Assembly: GCF_011008845.1 (NCBI RefSeq) | Contig: NZ_JAAIWM010000001.1 | Span: forward strand, 930,001-994,000 | From: Bacillus mesophilus | Lineage (GTDB): Bacteria; Bacillota; Bacilli; Bacillales; SA4 | Length of the DNA: 64,000 nucleotides | Direction: 5' to 3' | Shown: positions 8,809 to 17,870 of the stretch, piece by piece | Layout: each line of letters begins with the position of its first letter | Position numbering within the stretch: the stretch's first letter is position 1 | Position numbers and translations under genes: made by a program | Notes under the pieces: generated by a model | The model's database searches: none | What the model was told of the DNA's origin: nothing | What the model saw: only the letters and a program-made list of their open reading frames with translations

Positions 8809-9291
8809 TTATTGGTTGAATTTATTCTTAGAGATATAAGGTTTGATCGACTCAAGAACGACCCTTGATAATATTTTTACGATAAATACTAAAAATAAAG
8901 AATGATACCATTTATATCCTCTCTTAAATCTTAATGAATTAGTCTTTCTCTCAAGTAATATTTCATAAGCACCTTGAGGGATTCCCCATAAAAACAGCTT
9001 TTTAATCATAGTTGGGAGTTTATCGTTATAAGTGGATTGACAATACCATATAGACAGATATGGACAAATAAGGACATCATAAACAATATTTATTTTAAGT
9101 ATTTTAGGCATAAATCTAATTGGATATGTAACTTTATTTGTCTTCACTAAATAAGAATTAAACAATACATTAACAAATCCGTTCCATATAAAGAATGGAA
9201 TCCAGAGCTTATATGATGGATGTTTGAATAATGTTGGAAAAGATAGGATACTACTTACAATTCCCGCCCTATATATGAATTTTTCAAGCAA
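8809..9291 (-). CDS. CBO0543-type small membrane protein
   Basis: A 160-residue polytopic membrane protein, paralogous to the gene at 8104 (shared YPIRFMPK, a Cys/Phe-Tyr-rich helix, then YEILLERKT/EVLLERYT and a K-W-rich turn). About four membrane helices with basic loops. AGGAGGTGCC lies upstream of the ATG. Convergent with the previous gene. No function is known for the family. Confidence 0.75.
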   Translation of the reverse strand: MLEKFIYRAGIVSSILSFPTLFKHPSYKLWIPFFIWNGFVNVLFNSYLVKTNKVTYPIRFMPKILKINIVYDVLICPYLSIWYCQSTYNDKLPTMIKKLFLWGIPQGAYEILLERKTNSLRFKRGYKWYHSLFLVFIVKILSRVVLESIKPYISKNKFNQ

Positions 9292-9387
9292 TGTAAGGCA
9301 CCTCCTACTATTCTAAGATGTCCAATTTTACTATTTATATATAATTGGAACGCTATTAAGGTTTCTATAGCTCAGCATTGAAGAATA

Positions 9388-9912
9388 TCATCTTTTTTCT
9401 ATTGGTATATGGACTGGAATATCAAATAACCACAACCAAAATATTGTAATTGGAATACTAAATAGTAGTGTTAAAAGTGGTTTTTTATAATGAAGACGGA
9501 GAAAGGGAAACATCAGACAATCAAAAATAGCACTCCACATTAATGACCATCCAAATTTATAAATAATGCTACCTTGTAGTCGTAGAATATACTCTACTCC
9601 AACGTATAGTCCAATCCAAAACAAATAATGACGAAGAACTCTAAAGGTGCCCTGATTTTCAGGATATCGAGATAAAAACATTAGTGAAGTAAATGGAAAC
9701 ACAATAAACGTGTACGCCATTTCTAATATCGAATGATTAAACCATTTTATATCAGGAGAGAGTCTCCATAGCCAATGAGATGCACATAAAAAATTATATG
9801 TTAAATTGCCGAGTGCAATATATTGCATCGTTGGATAGAACTCCCACCATTTCTTATAGTCCTTTCTTACCCAAACGGCTATGATGCTAATAAGTGTAAG
9901 AATGATATGCAT
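9388..9912 (-). CDS. CBO0543 family membrane protein
   Basis: A 174-residue protein with five to six predicted membrane helices. The opening MHIILTLISIIAVWVRKDY, then YPTMQYIALGNLTYNFLCA matches the CBO0543 family as recalled; WLWRLSPD and YTFIVFPFTSLMFLSRYP follow in the usual order. It is more distant from the two genes on its left than they are from each other. Monocistronic, minus strand. The 180-bp gap to the next gene shows only a weak hairpin. Confidence 0.8.
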   Translation of the reverse strand: MHIILTLISIIAVWVRKDYKKWWEFYPTMQYIALGNLTYNFLCASHWLWRLSPDIKWFNHSILEMAYTFIVFPFTSLMFLSRYPENQGTFRVLRHYLFWIGLYVGVEYILRLQGSIIYKFGWSLMWSAIFDCLMFPFLRLHYKKPLLTLLFSIPITIFWLWLFDIPVHIPIEKR

Positions 9913-10093
9913 CCCAAAACGTCCCTTAGTAGTTTTTTCTTATTCCTAGCTAAAAACAATTAAGATTAAAAACACTCATTAACAAAACAAGCGTTCCTGC
10001 TTCTTACAGAAACGGTCTCGTTTTCTGATGTACAATTTTCATCTACTACTTTTCTAATTAACCACGCTCACTCTTAATCAATCACTTCATCTT

Positions 10094-11085
10094 TTATTTA
10101 CGATTCTCCACTTGAGGTGGCTCTTCCATCCAACCGTTTTTGATCATGATTTTCGCACCCTTATGGGCATATTCAAAAATATCTTTCATGAAGATTCCCA
10201 TTTTTGCGGACAAGTCATTTCGTAAACTAAAAGCAGTACCGAGTGAATTACTTCCCATAGAAAAGCTACAAAAAAGGCTTGTACAATACATCATTAACTT
10301 ATCGGAAAATGGAGCTACTGTTGAATCAGTTGCATTTCCTCCTGGCGTTTGTGGAATGGATAAATCTACTTCAATCATCACTTCGCTTAATTCTTTTATT
10401 ATGCCTTTAGCAAGTTCTGCACCCTCATTAAAAAATTTCTTTACCTCCGCATCATTTGCACACTGCCCAAAACCTAAAATCATTTGTGTTCCTGTCAGGT
10501 TTGATTCAATCGCTTTATGAAGATGAGCGACCTCTACCAAATTCAAGGTTCTTTTTTGACTAAATGGATTTATGGCTAGTCCACCAAGATAGCTATTGTC
10601 TTTAACAAACTTTACTGATTTTGGCATTGATACGTAAGGACTTCTAACAAGTAACCCCTGTTCAAATAAATATTGGGACGAAATCCTGAAATACTTTTGA
10701 GTATGAGCTGTTAGTTCTTCAAAAAGAATATTTATATCTTCTCGAAACGTCATGGTTAAATTTAATGAATGTAATCTACCATCACAAGATGTGAATAAGG
10801 ATGTCCCAAAGCTGTATGATCACGGTTATGATATTATGTTTGTTCGCCTTTTAAAACAAATCAGTATGGGATGGTATAACAACACCTTCCTCTTCATAGA
10901 TCTGAACCTATTTTACCAACATAAAAAGTAAGGTCATCATATAAGTTAGTCATTATATCTTTGGCTTTTTCATCTTCTGCTTTCGCTATAAAATACTCTA
11001 ACATTCGCAGAATCATTGTTTTCTCTTGATAAGTAAGCCATAACGTTCCTAATTCTGAAGGTGTAATGGATGCTTTTTCTGGCAT
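10094..11085 (-). pseudogene. Broken DUF3231 gene with an internal inverted segment
   Basis: Three pieces of one DUF3231 gene lie in order. The N-terminus is on the minus strand at 10894-11085 (ITPSELGTLWLTYQEKTMIL). The C-terminal two thirds is on the minus strand at 10094-10753 (MTFREDINILFEELTAH...). Between them, the expected middle of the protein (SQDVNKDVPKLYDHGYDIMF, then KQISMGW) is encoded on the PLUS strand at about 10784-10869. That 86-bp core is flanked by a 7-bp inverted repeat, TACCATC (10777-10783) and GATGGTA (10870-10876), so it looks flipped in place. The N-terminal frame also shifts: IYEEEG is readable in another frame just after the stop. AGGGAGGATATGTT precedes the ATG. 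Full-length relatives are about 340 residues. No intact product is possible in the present orientation. Confidence 0.85.
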
Positions 11086-11189
11086 AACATATCCTCCCTA
11101 TGATCATTGGTTTTAGGTTTTGTAATGTATGGAAGGTTTATACCAGTTGTTACTGTTTTAAAGTCGATTTCCTCAATCCCACACACATT

Positions 11190-11215
11190 AAAAAAACGAC
11201 CAGCTAGAGCTGATC
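11190..11215 (-). terminator. Intrinsic terminator after membrane protein gene
   Basis: On the minus strand GATCAGCT / AGCTGGTC with a two-base loop, followed by GTTTTTTT. It serves the gene that ends at 11387. Confidence 0.8.
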
Positions 11216-11268
11216 ACAATTTAGGAAGTTCATTTGAGACATTCGTAAGTTAAGGAAACCACTGTGAC

Positions 11269-11289
11269 AGGGACAGAGTGCCTGTCCCT
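11269..11289. repeat. Dispersed AGGGACAG hairpin, copy 1
   Basis: AGGGACAG-AGTGC-CTGTCCCT, followed by AGTCCC. A near-identical copy is at 12335-12355, so it flanks the intervening membrane gene. Looser relatives (GGGACTTTGTCCC near 21870; GGGACAGGGACTATGTGCC near 29813) occur elsewhere in the window. Confidence 0.7.
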
Positions 11290-11386
11290 AGTCCCAATTC
11301 AAGTTCCTTAGGAAAACTAATACGCATGACTTTTCTCCTACACATAGTACCTGTACTGTGCATTAATTACTTTGTTTTTCATTTCT

Positions 11387-12229
11387 TTATCCTTCAGTCA
11401 AACGCCTTTTTACTAATTTATTGATCACATATGTCAGTACATGTGCTGTTATTCGAATCGGAAAAACAATTGTCCCATATGAACCTTTTACTCTCAAGAT
11501 TTTATACTTGATTAGAATAAAATCCGATATCACTGTCATTCCAAATGGTAACAATTTTATCCAGTTATTTCTTTGGGTTACACAAAGTGTAGTAAAAGCT
11601 GTTTTAACAACTAAGTACACCTTCACAAAAGAATAGTGGTGATACCAAGGATTAAATGTAACTAACTTAGGTTGATACCTAAACTTTTTGCTCAATGAAA
11701 GTAAGAATAACAAACACATATAAATCACGTGACTAGAATGATAAACAGTCAAATTCAGTAAGTTTTTGTTTTCTTTTTTCAGCCCCTTATACCAAGCGTC
11801 GCTAATAAAAAAGTAAAGAAATATAAAAATCCCAGTATATGATGTTTTCCACCATTTATTTCTGTAGACCTTTACCTTTACAAAAAATCGTTCAATTAAA
11901 ACAAAGTAAAGAGTGAAAAGTAATTTTATTTTCCATCCTAACTGAAAAACGGATATAAAAATACCAGCAGAAGGAACAAATAGACCTTGAGAAAGTATAG
12001 ATCCCAACGAATTGTCTTGTTCTTTTTCTCGCAACATCTTCGTTCTATATTTATATGCTTTCGAGATATAGAGTGGGTATTCAAAATGAAAAGCTAACCC
12101 AATAATTGATAAAAATGTAAAGAAGATTGTTTTTTTATTTGATTTTCTGTAGAAAGTAAAAAACAACAGAATGCTGTGAATGAAAACAAGACCCATATAA
12201 TAATATCTGTTTTGATTCTTCTTCACCAA
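11387..12229 (-). CDS. Polytopic membrane protein of unknown function
   Basis: A 280-residue, very hydrophobic and basic protein with about seven or eight membrane helices. It is not recognised. Its C-terminus (GTIVFPIRITAHVLTYVINK) faintly echoes the YPIRF motif of the nearby CBO0543-type proteins, which may hint at distant kinship. Start TTG at 12229 or GTG at 12226 after AAGGGG. Stands alone, bracketed by two copies of a GGGACAG hairpin. Confidence 0.65.
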   Translation of the reverse strand: MVKKNQNRYYYMGLVFIHSILLFFTFYRKSNKKTIFFTFLSIIGLAFHFEYPLYISKAYKYRTKMLREKEQDNSLGSILSQGLFVPSAGIFISVFQLGWKIKLLFTLYFVLIERFFVKVKVYRNKWWKTSYTGIFIFLYFFISDAWYKGLKKENKNLLNLTVYHSSHVIYMCLLFLLSLSKKFRYQPKLVTFNPWYHHYSFVKVYLVVKTAFTTLCVTQRNNWIKLLPFGMTVISDFILIKYKILRVKGSYGTIVFPIRITAHVLTYVINKLVKRRLTEG

Positions 12230-12334
12230 TAGTTTTCCCCTTATTAAAATCGAATATAATATACTATCCTTATCTTAACAGGGAAAAAATATGTGATTAT
12301 TTACTTAACGAAGCATCTGTTGAATGTAAACAAC

Positions 12335-12355
12335 AGGGACAGAGTGCCTGTCCCT
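12335..12355. repeat. Dispersed AGGGACAG hairpin, copy 2
   Basis: AGGGACAG-AGTGC-CTGTCCCT, identical over the hairpin to the copy at 11269-11289 and again followed by GTCCC. It lies 10 bp after the stop of the LysM gene (minus strand), so it may also act in transcript end formation, although no T-run follows. Confidence 0.7.
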
Positions 12356-12364
12356 CTGTCCCAA

Positions 12365-13165
12365 CTATAAAACTTCACTTTCTATTGTATCTACAATCCA
12401 ATTTTCTCCATCATAACGTAAGGTGTAGATCATATTTCTGTGGCCTAGTCTTTCTGTATTTCGTTCTTGAATAACCTTAACTTCTCTTTCGTTCTGCTCT
12501 TCTACCTTATAAGGGCTTTCGGTGTCTAACCAAGTAATTCCATCCTTTGGAATTACATATAATCCTTCATCTGTTTCTTCAAAATAATTTTCGGCAAACC
12601 ATTTACTAAATCCAAGTGACATAAATGAACGAACATAATCAACCAACTCTTGCTTGGATTCTATATTTGGGATTTTATGTTGAGCACTTGCGCTTTCAAA
12701 TATAGAATCAATCGTTTCCGTAGCTTCATTCATTACCTCAATTACATCAAGTTCTGGAACAGTATCTTCCATCTTTTGATTTTCATTACTATAATCAACC
12801 ACTACAATTTCTGAACCAATCGTTAAACTATTAGGGTCAATTTCTGGATTTAATTCAAATAAATCGTCTACTGATACACCATCATAGACTGCTGCAATTT
12901 CTGATAGTGTATTGCCTGGTTGTATAACGTGTGTAACCTGATCTTCTGTTGGAATGGTTATTTCTGCTTCAACAGGAATGGTGAACGGCTCATATTCATT
13001 TGCTTCTATCATATCTTCTACCAAAACATCTTTATAACCTTGGGCAATTCCCCAATACGTGTCACCTGGCTCTACCGTTACTGTTTTGGATGCTGATACG
13101 TTGACAGCCCCAAACACTAGTCCAAATCCTAGAGCTGGTACTAATAACTTTGTGGCTTTCTTCAT
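12365..13165 (-). CDS. Secreted protein with two LysM domains
   Basis: A 266-residue exported protein. MKKATKLLVPALGFGLVFGA is a signal peptide, with cleavage likely after ASA near residue 25. The first LysM is at about residues 28-73 (TVEPGDTYWGIAQGYK) and the second at about 79-124 (VIQPGNTLSEIAAVYDGVS). LysM binds N-acetylglucosamine glycan, so the protein is expected in the cell wall or spore cortex. The C-terminal 110 residues (SKWFAENYF, YTLRYDGENWIVDTI) look like a small alpha-beta domain without recognised catalytic motifs. AAGGAGGAG precedes the ATG. Divergent from the gene at 13476. Confidence 0.88.
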   Translation of the reverse strand: MKKATKLLVPALGFGLVFGAVNVSASKTVTVEPGDTYWGIAQGYKDVLVEDMIEANEYEPFTIPVEAEITIPTEDQVTHVIQPGNTLSEIAAVYDGVSVDDLFELNPEIDPNSLTIGSEIVVVDYSNENQKMEDTVPELDVIEVMNEATETIDSIFESASAQHKIPNIESKQELVDYVRSFMSLGFSKWFAENYFEETDEGLYVIPKDGITWLDTESPYKVEEQNEREVKVIQERNTERLGHRNMIYTLRYDGENWIVDTIESEVL

Positions 13166-13475
13166 GTCAATCTCCTCCTTAAATTTAGTAACCTATTAAT
13201 CACTTTCCACGTTAAAAACTTTTAAAACATACCCTTACTATAAGATCAGTAGAAATGGATAAAATCCGTCGTCGTTTCCTCCACAACATGGATAGAACAA
13301 CCTCTTTTTAGAGATAAGTTCCATAGTGTTTTATACGTAAATGAGTTTTTTTCGAACATAATCGCTGACAGCTCATTTAGCTATAATTTGTATAAATAAA
13401 AAATTCCGTAAGAAACTAATAACCAACTAACCCCAAACGTTTAATCTTTCGAATCTAAGAGGAGTTCAATGAATC

Positions 13476-14051
13476 ATGAAAAATAAAATAATTATTTCTA
13501 ACAAAAGTGAAATTCATATGGAAGTTCATCAGAAGGACTTCTTTTCCGATTGGAAAGAAATGCTGAGGAGCTATGAGGCAGAAGGCTATTTCAACCACCT
13601 TTCTAATCAATCTGAGAAAGTCTTTATTAACTCACCCGAACCGATTGGAATGACATCATTGGTAGAAACGGATGAGAATTCAGAAATCGTCTATGCTAAG
13701 CGGAAAGATAGAAGTCTATATACGAGGTTTGTTAAAAATAGAAAAGGCAGCATAACCAGTTCCTTTGTTGTCATCCTTAACAGATCTAGACATAACGAAA
13801 GTGATTACTTTTTCGTCACGATGTTTCCAGGCATTGGGGCATATAGAGAACCTGAAGATCCTCACATCTCAACAAAAGAAGAACTCAAACAGTCCTTGTA
13901 TTTTTGGGGAACTCACGCGTTGGTGTTTGATGAAAGTACAATCGATACCCAGACCATTACCCCGATATGTCCATATGATGATTTATTTGATGAACTTTCA
14001 TTGGGTCATTTAGAAGATGATGATTTAGAAGGTGAACATTTTTCATATTAG
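13476..14051 (+). CDS. Hypothetical protein, acidic C-terminus
   Basis: A 191-residue soluble protein not recognised. It contains VYAKRKDRSLYTRFVKNRKG, then SSFVVILNR and YFFVTMFPGIGAYREPEDP, suggesting a compact alpha-beta fold. It ends in a strongly acidic run (EDDDLEGEHF). AAGAGGAG precedes the ATG. It is followed 41 bp later by the hydrolase gene and may be co-transcribed with it. Confidence 0.65.
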   Translation: MKNKIIISNKSEIHMEVHQKDFFSDWKEMLRSYEAEGYFNHLSNQSEKVFINSPEPIGMTSLVETDENSEIVYAKRKDRSLYTRFVKNRKGSITSSFVVILNRSRHNESDYFFVTMFPGIGAYREPEDPHISTKEELKQSLYFWGTHALVFDESTIDTQTITPICPYDDLFDELSLGHLEDDDLEGEHFSY

Positions 14052-14092
14052 AATCCTATGTTATTTTTAACAATTGAGGTGATCATTCTTAT

Positions 14093-14878
14093 ATGCCTAT
14101 GCTCAATATAGACGGAACTACTATAAATTTTACAGTTAAGGGTGAAGGTATTCCCCTTGTGTTTATTCATCCGCCTACCCTAACATCTGTTAACTTCCAG
14201 TACCAACTTGAAGAGTTATCTCAATACTTTAAAGTCATTACTTTCGATATTAGAGGTCACGGAAAAAGTTCATATTCAAGTACACCCATTACCTATCAGC
14301 TTATTGTTGAAGATATCAAGCGAATACTGGATCATCTTGAAATTGATAAAGCCTTTGTATGTGGTTATTCTACTGGAGGTTCTATTGTTTTGGAATTCTT
14401 ATTAACCTCTCATCATCGTGCTTTTGGTGGGGTGATTATTAGTGGAATGTCTGAAGTAAGAGATAACTATCTTAAAAATAAGATTTCGTTAGGAGTTAAA
14501 CTCGCTAAAGCAGGTTTAGTACCCGTTCTAGCCCTGGGTATTTCAAAGAGCAACTCTACTAATTTTAAGTTATTCAAAAAGATGTTTACTGATGCCAAAC
14601 AAGGCGATTCTAGAAACATTGAACAATACTACGCTTGTAGCTTGCATTATAATTGCACCAATCGTCTAAAAAATATAAATCTGCCAACCATCTTAATCTA
14701 TGGTAAAAAGGATGAGCCGTTTCACCCATATGCCAAGATCTTACATGAACAATTACCGAATAATGAATTGAAATTTATTGAAAATGTAGACCATCGGGTA
14801 CCAACAAAAGCAGCAAATGAATTACATACATTAATACGTCAATTTGTGAACAAACACCATCATGTCCGATCGTTTTAA
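14093..14878 (+). CDS. Alpha/beta-fold hydrolase
   Basis: A 261-residue alpha/beta hydrolase, complete for the family. Nucleophile elbow GYSTGG puts Ser93 in place; Asp207 (YGKKDEPF) and His234 (ENVDHRVP) complete the triad. The oxyanion motif is HPP at 26-28, and DIRGHGKSS at 52-60 is the usual family loop. The substrate cannot be inferred. There is no signal peptide, so it is cytoplasmic. ATGs at 14093 and 14099 are both possible; AATTGAGGTGATC lies upstream. Confidence 0.88.
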   Translation: MPMLNIDGTTINFTVKGEGIPLVFIHPPTLTSVNFQYQLEELSQYFKVITFDIRGHGKSSYSSTPITYQLIVEDIKRILDHLEIDKAFVCGYSTGGSIVLEFLLTSHHRAFGGVIISGMSEVRDNYLKNKISLGVKLAKAGLVPVLALGISKSNSTNFKLFKKMFTDAKQGDSRNIEQYYACSLHYNCTNRLKNINLPTILIYGKKDEPFHPYAKILHEQLPNNELKFIENVDHRVPTKAANELHTLIRQFVNKHHHVRSF

Positions 14879-14967
14879 ATGGATGTTCGGCTATTACAAA
14901 CTTTTCAAAAGATGATTCCCCTCTTTATGAATTGGGATTGTATTAAATAAGAGGAGGTTTGATTGAA

Positions 14968-15420
14968 ATGAATCCATATTACAAATTTGCAGGAATGGTA
15001 ATCACATCTACCATACTGATGTTTCTATTTAAATATTGGAGTACCTATGAAATTGGACATATATTTTTTAGTGAAAGTCGTTTATATATGGCTCTCTTAA
15101 TGGGTGCTACTATGACTTTCGTTATGTTACTGTTTATGATGCATATGCTTAAAAACCGTAAAGTAAATATAGGTATCGCAACGGCTAGTGTCATTTTGTT
15201 CTCGATCTCGTTGTTCTTACTCCGTAGCCAGATTCTTGTGGATGATACCGATTATATGGAAGCCATGATTCCTCATCATTCGATTGCCATTTTGACAAGT
15301 GAACGGGCAACCATCACAGATCCACGAGTTCGAAACCTTGCTGATAATATAATTGAAACACAAAAGAAGGAAATTACAGAAATGAAGGAATTGATTGAAG
15401 ACCTAGAGGATGATAAGTAG
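14968..15420 (+). CDS. DUF305 domain membrane protein
   Basis: A 150-residue protein with three N-terminal membrane helices and a C-terminal DUF305 segment carrying the signature DTDYMEAMIPHHSIAILTSE, rich in Met and His. In related proteins this region is linked to metal handling, but no activity is established. The ATG at 14968 is chosen because GAGGAGG lies 10 bp before it; the TTG at 14959 is too close to that site. The stop codon lies inside a 16-bp inverted repeat. Confidence 0.82.
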   Translation: MNPYYKFAGMVITSTILMFLFKYWSTYEIGHIFFSESRLYMALLMGATMTFVMLLFMMHMLKNRKVNIGIATASVILFSISLFLLRSQILVDDTDYMEAMIPHHSIAILTSERATITDPRVRNLADNIIETQKKEITEMKELIEDLEDDK

Positions 15421-15449
15421 CTTGTTCGTAAGATACGAACAAGCTACTT
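15415..15449 (+). terminator. Perfect 16-bp inverted repeat over the DUF305 stop codon
   Basis: AAGTAGCTTGTTCGTA pairs exactly with TACGAACAAGCTACTT around a 3-base loop. The left arm includes the TAG stop. Only an A-rich, weakly T-rich stretch follows, so it may be a weak terminator or an mRNA-stabilising end. Confidence 0.6.
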
Positions 15450-15520
15450 AAAATATTTAAGAAAAATATAATTTTAGTATTATATGGTAAGGTACTGAAA
15501 CTAAATCACTATGTCATGTC

Positions 15521-16369
15521 CTAATTAATAATGTCCCTGTCATCTTGGAAACGTACCAGGTTACTAGTAATTTCCTCGATCATCTTTGTCGGTTCATCTG
15601 CCCTAAATACAACTTTACTTACATTCTTCTTGATTCCGTAAGATGCTTTCATTTCAATAGGTTCTCTTAAGGTTATTTCATACTGCGGGGAATCAATCTG
15701 TAATAAGGAGTAGTAGGTATCCTTCGGTGCTTTTACCCCTAAATCAAGCTCCTTGGCTTTAGTAATATGTTCAATATTGTCGATTTCTACCTCAATACTA
15801 CCTTGAAACCCTAACCGGATGATTAATTTTCCATCTCTAATGACATGTGGTAAATACTTCACCGAATGATATAAACCGATTAGATACAAAAAGCCATATA
15901 CATTTAATACAGTAAAAATCCATGCTATTACCTCATTCCATCGTTGTATCAGATAATGGAATAATACACCCTCTCCTACTATTAATATTGAAAACACAAT
16001 GACAATGGTTTTTATTTGTGAAGATTTATAATAGGTAAATGTTTTGCCTACTTCTACCTTAGGTTTTTTAAACCACACAAATATGGAATAATAGAACACA
16101 TTAAGTTCTGTTAGTACAAGTTCTAATAATCGGTTTTTTCCTATTTTTGGTTCAAGTGCACCTCTCATCATCTCAATAAATTCAAGGTCCTGATGATCGG
16201 TATTTTTTCTAGAAGAGTTTATACTTTTCACAATCGAATAAACAATGAAACTCGCAATAACAATTTCTAATGTGATGACTATCCAAATAAGATCTTTAAA
16301 GTATGTTCTTCCTATAAAAAGTAAAAGTAATAGAATGAATAATATGGTGAATTTTTTTATAATGAACAC
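15521..16369 (-). CDS. Membrane protein with PH-like C-terminal domain (tentative)
   Basis: A 282-residue protein not assigned to a named family. Two membrane helices lie near residues 5-48 and two more near 120-170 (IKTIVIVFSILIVGEGVLF; VIAWIFTVLNVYGFLYLIGL). The C-terminal 100 residues are beta-strand-like (DGKLIIRLGFQGSIEVEIDN; ITLREPIEMKASYGIKK) and recall bacterial PH-like membrane proteins. GTG start at 16369 without a strong ribosome site, so the start is uncertain. Monocistronic. Confidence 0.6.
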   Translation of the reverse strand: MFIIKKFTILFILLLLLFIGRTYFKDLIWIVITLEIVIASFIVYSIVKSINSSRKNTDHQDLEFIEMMRGALEPKIGKNRLLELVLTELNVFYYSIFVWFKKPKVEVGKTFTYYKSSQIKTIVIVFSILIVGEGVLFHYLIQRWNEVIAWIFTVLNVYGFLYLIGLYHSVKYLPHVIRDGKLIIRLGFQGSIEVEIDNIEHITKAKELDLGVKAPKDTYYSLLQIDSPQYEITLREPIEMKASYGIKKNVSKVVFRADEPTKMIEEITSNLVRFQDDRDIIN

Positions 16370-16523
16370 ATCTAATAGTAAGATACTTCCATTTTATCAG
16401 ATTGTAGTTTGCTGGGATTGTTTTTTTATCATAGAAAAAGACCTGTTTCCAGGTATTGAATACTTAGGCATTTCTAACTGATATAATTAATTTACACAGA
16501 AACATCTTCACTAATTTCCTAAT

Positions 16524-17726
16524 TTAATTAAAAACTGAGGCACGCTTTCTTAATAATGCAATTAATCGTTCTGAGCTAAGCAGCATTCCGATAATAAAGA
16601 TAACGATAAAAAACGGGAAGATTCCTATTGTTGTATGGGATGCAATCAAGCCAAGAGTAGGTGGGATAAAGGTACCACCTGTATAAGCTACAGCCATTTG
16701 ATAGCCCATAATCGTCTGGGAGTGCGTTTTACCAAAACGAGCTGGTGTTTCATGTAACATAGATGGATAAATGGGTGCAAATCCAAATCCGACCATGATA
16801 AAGCCTACAAGAGAAACCGTAGTTGGCAATGGTAGGATCAGGAGTGCGGCACCCACTAGTGCTATGATTTGTCCTAATCGAATGAGCATCGTGTTACTCA
16901 TTTTAAACGTAACAAAACCAGTTAAGAATCTACCAATCGTTAGGCCTCCCCAGTAGAATGAAACCCACTGTGCCGCTGTTGCTGCTGATAATTCCTTTAC
17001 ATTCACGAGATAGCTACTTCCCCATAGTCCCACTGTTGTCTCGACCCCGCAATAAAACAGGAACGTCAACAGGGATAGCTTCACACCTTTAATATGCAAA
17101 GGTTTTGTATGTTCACGAGAAGGTTCATCATCGAGCGTTTCCGTATTTTCAGATAGACCACCCTCTCTGTTGTTCGAAGCATTATTCCACAATGGTAAGG
17201 AAATTAAAAGGATCGCTGCTAATATGAACTGAATGATAGCGATTGTAAGATAACCGTTTCTCCAGGCACCATCTCCTAACATAAACCCAGCCATGATGAT
17301 AACAGGACCCAAGGTAGCTCCTACACCCCAGAAACTATGTAACCAGCTCATATGGTGTGCTTTATAATGGTTCGCAACATAATTGTTTAATGCGGTATCG
17401 ACAGCTCCAGCACCAAATCCAAGAAGGATCGACCATACCCCCATCCAAATGATCGATGGAGCAACATACATACCTAGTAAAGCACTAGCCGTCAGTAAGC
17501 CACTAAAAAACGTGACCTTCCCCGTTCCAAATCGTTTTATTACTTTTCCACTAACAATACTTGAAACAATGGTGCCTCCTGCGATGGTCATAAAAAGGAT
17601 TCCAGCTGTCTCTAGCGGTACACCAAAATCCTTTTGCATCAGGGGCCAAGCTGCTCCTAATAGTGAATCTGGTAATCCTAGACTTATAAATGCTAAATAA
17701 ATGATTAGTAAAAGTAATAGTGTCAT
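16524..17726 (-). CDS. MFS transporter
   Basis: A 400-residue, 12-helix major facilitator protein of the sugar/FucP-YfkF-like branch. Helix 1 carries FISLGLPDSLLGAAWPLMQ, the loop 2-3 motif is VSGKVIKRFGTGKV, and helix 4 has GFGAGAVDTALNNYVAN. A charged central loop follows (SNNREGGLSENTETLDDEPS). The second half contains FYWGGLTIGRFLTG and GFGFAPIYPSMLHETPARFG. The substrate is unknown; relatives are often annotated for sugars or as efflux pumps. Read leftwards, alone. Confidence 0.9.
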   Translation of the reverse strand: MTLLLLLIIYLAFISLGLPDSLLGAAWPLMQKDFGVPLETAGILFMTIAGGTIVSSIVSGKVIKRFGTGKVTFFSGLLTASALLGMYVAPSIIWMGVWSILLGFGAGAVDTALNNYVANHYKAHHMSWLHSFWGVGATLGPVIIMAGFMLGDGAWRNGYLTIAIIQFILAAILLISLPLWNNASNNREGGLSENTETLDDEPSREHTKPLHIKGVKLSLLTFLFYCGVETTVGLWGSSYLVNVKELSAATAAQWVSFYWGGLTIGRFLTGFVTFKMSNTMLIRLGQIIALVGAALLILPLPTTVSLVGFIMVGFGFAPIYPSMLHETPARFGKTHSQTIMGYQMAVAYTGGTFIPPTLGLIASHTTIGIFPFFIVIFIIGMLLSSERLIALLRKRASVFN

Positions 17727-17750
17727 GTTAATGTGTTTTCTCCTAGGTGT

Positions 17751-17820
17751 CTTTTGACTTCTTTTTTCTAATAGGTAAAATGAATACTTACTATATTAGT
17801 TTATTTAGTATTCCAGGTCT
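17751..17820. repeat. Dispersed AT-rich repeat, copy 1 (pair with 32891-32960)
   Basis: About 70 bp, sharing AATGAATACTTACTAT, TTAATTTA-like and AGGTCTA with the stretch at 32891-32960, roughly three quarters identical by eye. Both copies lie upstream of a minus-strand gene (the MFS and DUF4230 genes). A shared regulatory element or an old element remnant are both possible. Confidence 0.45.
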
Positions 17821-17866
17821 AGAACAAAGCTAGCAGAAACGAAGTTCCGCTAGCTTTGTTCTAGAC
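17817..17866 (-). terminator. Long perfect hairpin after anti-sigma gene
   Basis: GTCTAGAACAAAGCTAGC pairs exactly with GCTAGCTTTGTTCTAGAC, placed directly after the anti-sigma stop at 17871. No clear T-run. One arm recurs imperfectly near 20570-20595 (GTTCCGCTAGCTTTATTCTAG), suggesting a dispersed element. Confidence 0.6.
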
Positions 17867-17870
17867 GTAT

